A stretch of DNA of 14,294 nt from contig JALSPD010000054.1 in the NCBI GenBank assembly GCA_026986135.1, positions 1 through 14,294 of the forward strand, given 5' to 3'. The stretch comes from DHVE2 group archaeon. Its GTDB lineage: Archaea > Thermoplasmatota > Thermoplasmata > Thermoplasmatales > Aciduliprofundaceae. A program made the translations under genes and the position numbers. Shown piece after piece: positions 13,303 through 14,294 of the stretch; position 1 is the first letter of the stretch, and every line of letters starts with the position of its first letter. The notes under the pieces are model-generated. The model saw only the letters and a list, made by a program, of their open reading frames with translations. It did not search any database and had not been told where the DNA came from.

Positions 13303-14294
13303 CTATTCATATCTGCTTATCTTTTTGGATTTATCCCCATCTTCCACCCTTTGAGCCCTGAAAACAAAAATGAATACTCCGAGGATAACGATGGATACAT
13401 AACCAAGATCACTGAACTCAGGAACCTCATTCCAGTTTGCAGTCTCTGTGGTAACATCCTGTATCACAAAGCTTGCAGGATTGTCTGAGCCAGAGTAACT
13501 TCCAGTACCACTTCCGCTCCATGATACAAACTGATAGGTTGTCCCACCTTCAGTAACCGGGGAATCCACATGGATTGTGACTGTGCAACCTGCATCATAC
13601 CACCCAGATCCAGGATTGCTGTAACTTTTATCTGAACCAAAATACTTGCCACTGGAATAGCCAGTATCATGGGATGTTACTACAGTGAGGTAATACTGCT
13701 CATAGTAATGACCGACAATAGAGCCACCTGAATTAATTGTACCCGACGGAGGATTTGGAGAGATCCATCTGTGGCCCGATGCATCATTACTATTGTTTGA
13801 TTCGCTTGCATACTGATACGAACTACCCCTATCCACATACACATGCCAGTATTCTTCATCGCTTGGGTATACCTCATACTGTCTTCCAATAGTGTAATAC
13901 GTTACCTTTACACCATTATCACGATACATAGGGGTATGGGTTCCCTGATTATCTGTCTGGGCATGAAAATCCACAACATAGCCAACCCAGTAAAAGGAGG
14001 AGTAATTACCGTAATCTGTAGCAGTTGCTGGAACCACCCGAACATACCACCAGCCATCTGGGTCTCCGCTCTGAAGTTCATAAAGTACATAATCCACTTG
14101 GCCTGTGCCTCCAGAATTCCCACTCTGCTTGAGATTGCCTTCAGGATCATAAAGCTCAACATTGAAATTGGCATTTGGATTGGGTTTCATCCAGAAGTAT
14201 ATCACCCCATGACCGCTTATCCATGAGGGGGGAATGTAAAACTTCCATTCATCACTTGCATCATAGTATGTCACACCGCCATAAGACTGAATGA
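13303..14294 (-). CDS. Large secreted surface protein with InlB-like repeat and PEF-CTERM-like anchor (N-terminus outside window)
   Basis: The frame stays open through the right edge (…IQSYGGVTYYDASDEW), so the GTG at 14274 is internal and the gene is truncated by the window. About 330 residues are visible. The first ~100 form an aromatic-rich beta-sandwich, like pre-peptidase or carbohydrate-binding domains. Residues ~125-280 form a Thr/Ser/Gly/Tyr-rich InlB-B-repeat-like module: Y-x-x-Q-Y-Y-L-T-V-V, G-W-Y-D-A-G-C-T-V-T-I, Y-Q-F-V-S-W-S-G, and a closing T-x-x-T-A-N-W. The end is E-V-P-E-F (VPEF encoded at 13414-13425), a hydrophobic helix (LGYVSIVILGVFIFVF) and a basic tail, the layout of archaeal PEF-CTERM proteins processed by an archaeosortase. 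It probably acts in adhesion or the cell envelope. Confidence 0.82.
   Translation of the reverse strand, partial: IQSYGGVTYYDASDEWKFYIPPSWISGHGVIYFWMKPNPNANFNVELYDPEGNLKQSGNSGGTGQVDYVLYELQSGDPDGWWYVRVVPATATDYGNYSSFYWVGYVVDFHAQTDNQGTHTPMYRDNGVKVTYYTIGRQYEVYPSDEEYWHVYVDRGSSYQYASESNNSNDASGHRWISPNPPSGTINSGGSIVGHYYEQYYLTVVTSHDTGYSSGKYFGSDKSYSNPGSGWYDAGCTVTIHVDSPVTEGGTTYQFVSWSGSGTGSYSGSDNPASFVIQDVTTETANWNEVPEFSDLGYVSIVILGVFIFVFRAQRVEDGDKSKKISRYE

Noticed and set aside
14272..14274. GTG as start of the right-edge surface protein
   Set aside because: No signal peptide follows it, no binding site precedes it, and the frame remains open with similar composition to the window edge.
1..14294. tRNA, rRNA, insertion sequence, integrase or attachment site
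   Set aside because: Looked for but nothing convincing: no cloverleaf-like sequence in the spacers, no transposase-like protein, no terminal inverted repeats.

Overview
The window looks like chromosomal DNA from a moderately AT-rich archaeon of the Thermoplasmatota, most like the Aciduliprofundum/DHVE2 type. The evidence is an HTa-like bacterial-type HU protein (12964-13233) together with a complete topoisomerase VI pair (9908-12932), archaeal TATA boxes about 26-28 nt upstream of start codons (leaderless transcripts), strong GGAGGTGA ribosome binding sites inside operons, KaiC-like/V4R signalling proteins, and surface proteins with archaeal C-terminal anchors. As far as I recall, Thermoplasmatales proper lack Topo VI, so the combination points to a sister lineage. 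The assignment is inference. No tRNA, rRNA, CRISPR array, insertion sequence or integrase was seen, and no stretch longer than 300 bases lacks a gene.

Layout. (1) 2-966, plus strand: the end of a membrane-anchored surface protein, overlapping by 4 nt a second secreted, sequon-rich, CARDB-like anchored protein. (2) 968-6824, minus strand: a tightly packed eight-gene operon read from a TATA box at 6849-6856. Its order is a small PH-like protein, a V4R sensor with a winged helix, a KaiC-like RecA ATPase, a roadblock-like helical protein, a long coiled-coil protein with a winged helix, two tandem paralogues of an unrecognised family, and a GNAT-like protein. This is the best candidate for an undescribed system: a ligand-sensing, ATP-driven signalling assembly with several DNA-binding-like domains. 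(3) 6825-6949: an AT-rich spacer with the operon promoter, a T-tract terminator, and two 27-bp direct repeats built around TAATTA palindromes.

(4) 6950-9771, minus strand: a five-gene operon with a leaderless promoter. It encodes a YqgF/RuvC-like nuclease with an extra N-terminal domain, a small helical protein, a histone-deacetylase-family amidohydrolase, and a TumE-like toxin / HVO_A0114-like winged-helix antitoxin pair. (5) 9908-12932, plus strand: top6B and top6A, overlapping by 11 nt, divergent from the nuclease operon across a 136-bp double promoter. (6) 12964-14294, minus strand: the HU/HTa gene with its own promoter, preceded by the 3' part of a large surface protein with an InlB-like repeat module and a VPEF (PEF-CTERM-like) C-terminal anchor; its N-terminus lies beyond the window.

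Functionally, the right half concerns chromosome topology and packaging (Topo VI, HU, a putative Holliday-junction-type nuclease, a deacetylase). The left half is a signalling operon next to cell-surface proteins. Several long open frames need trimming: the start codons proposed here come from Shine-Dalgarno spacing or TATA spacing and are explained in each entry.
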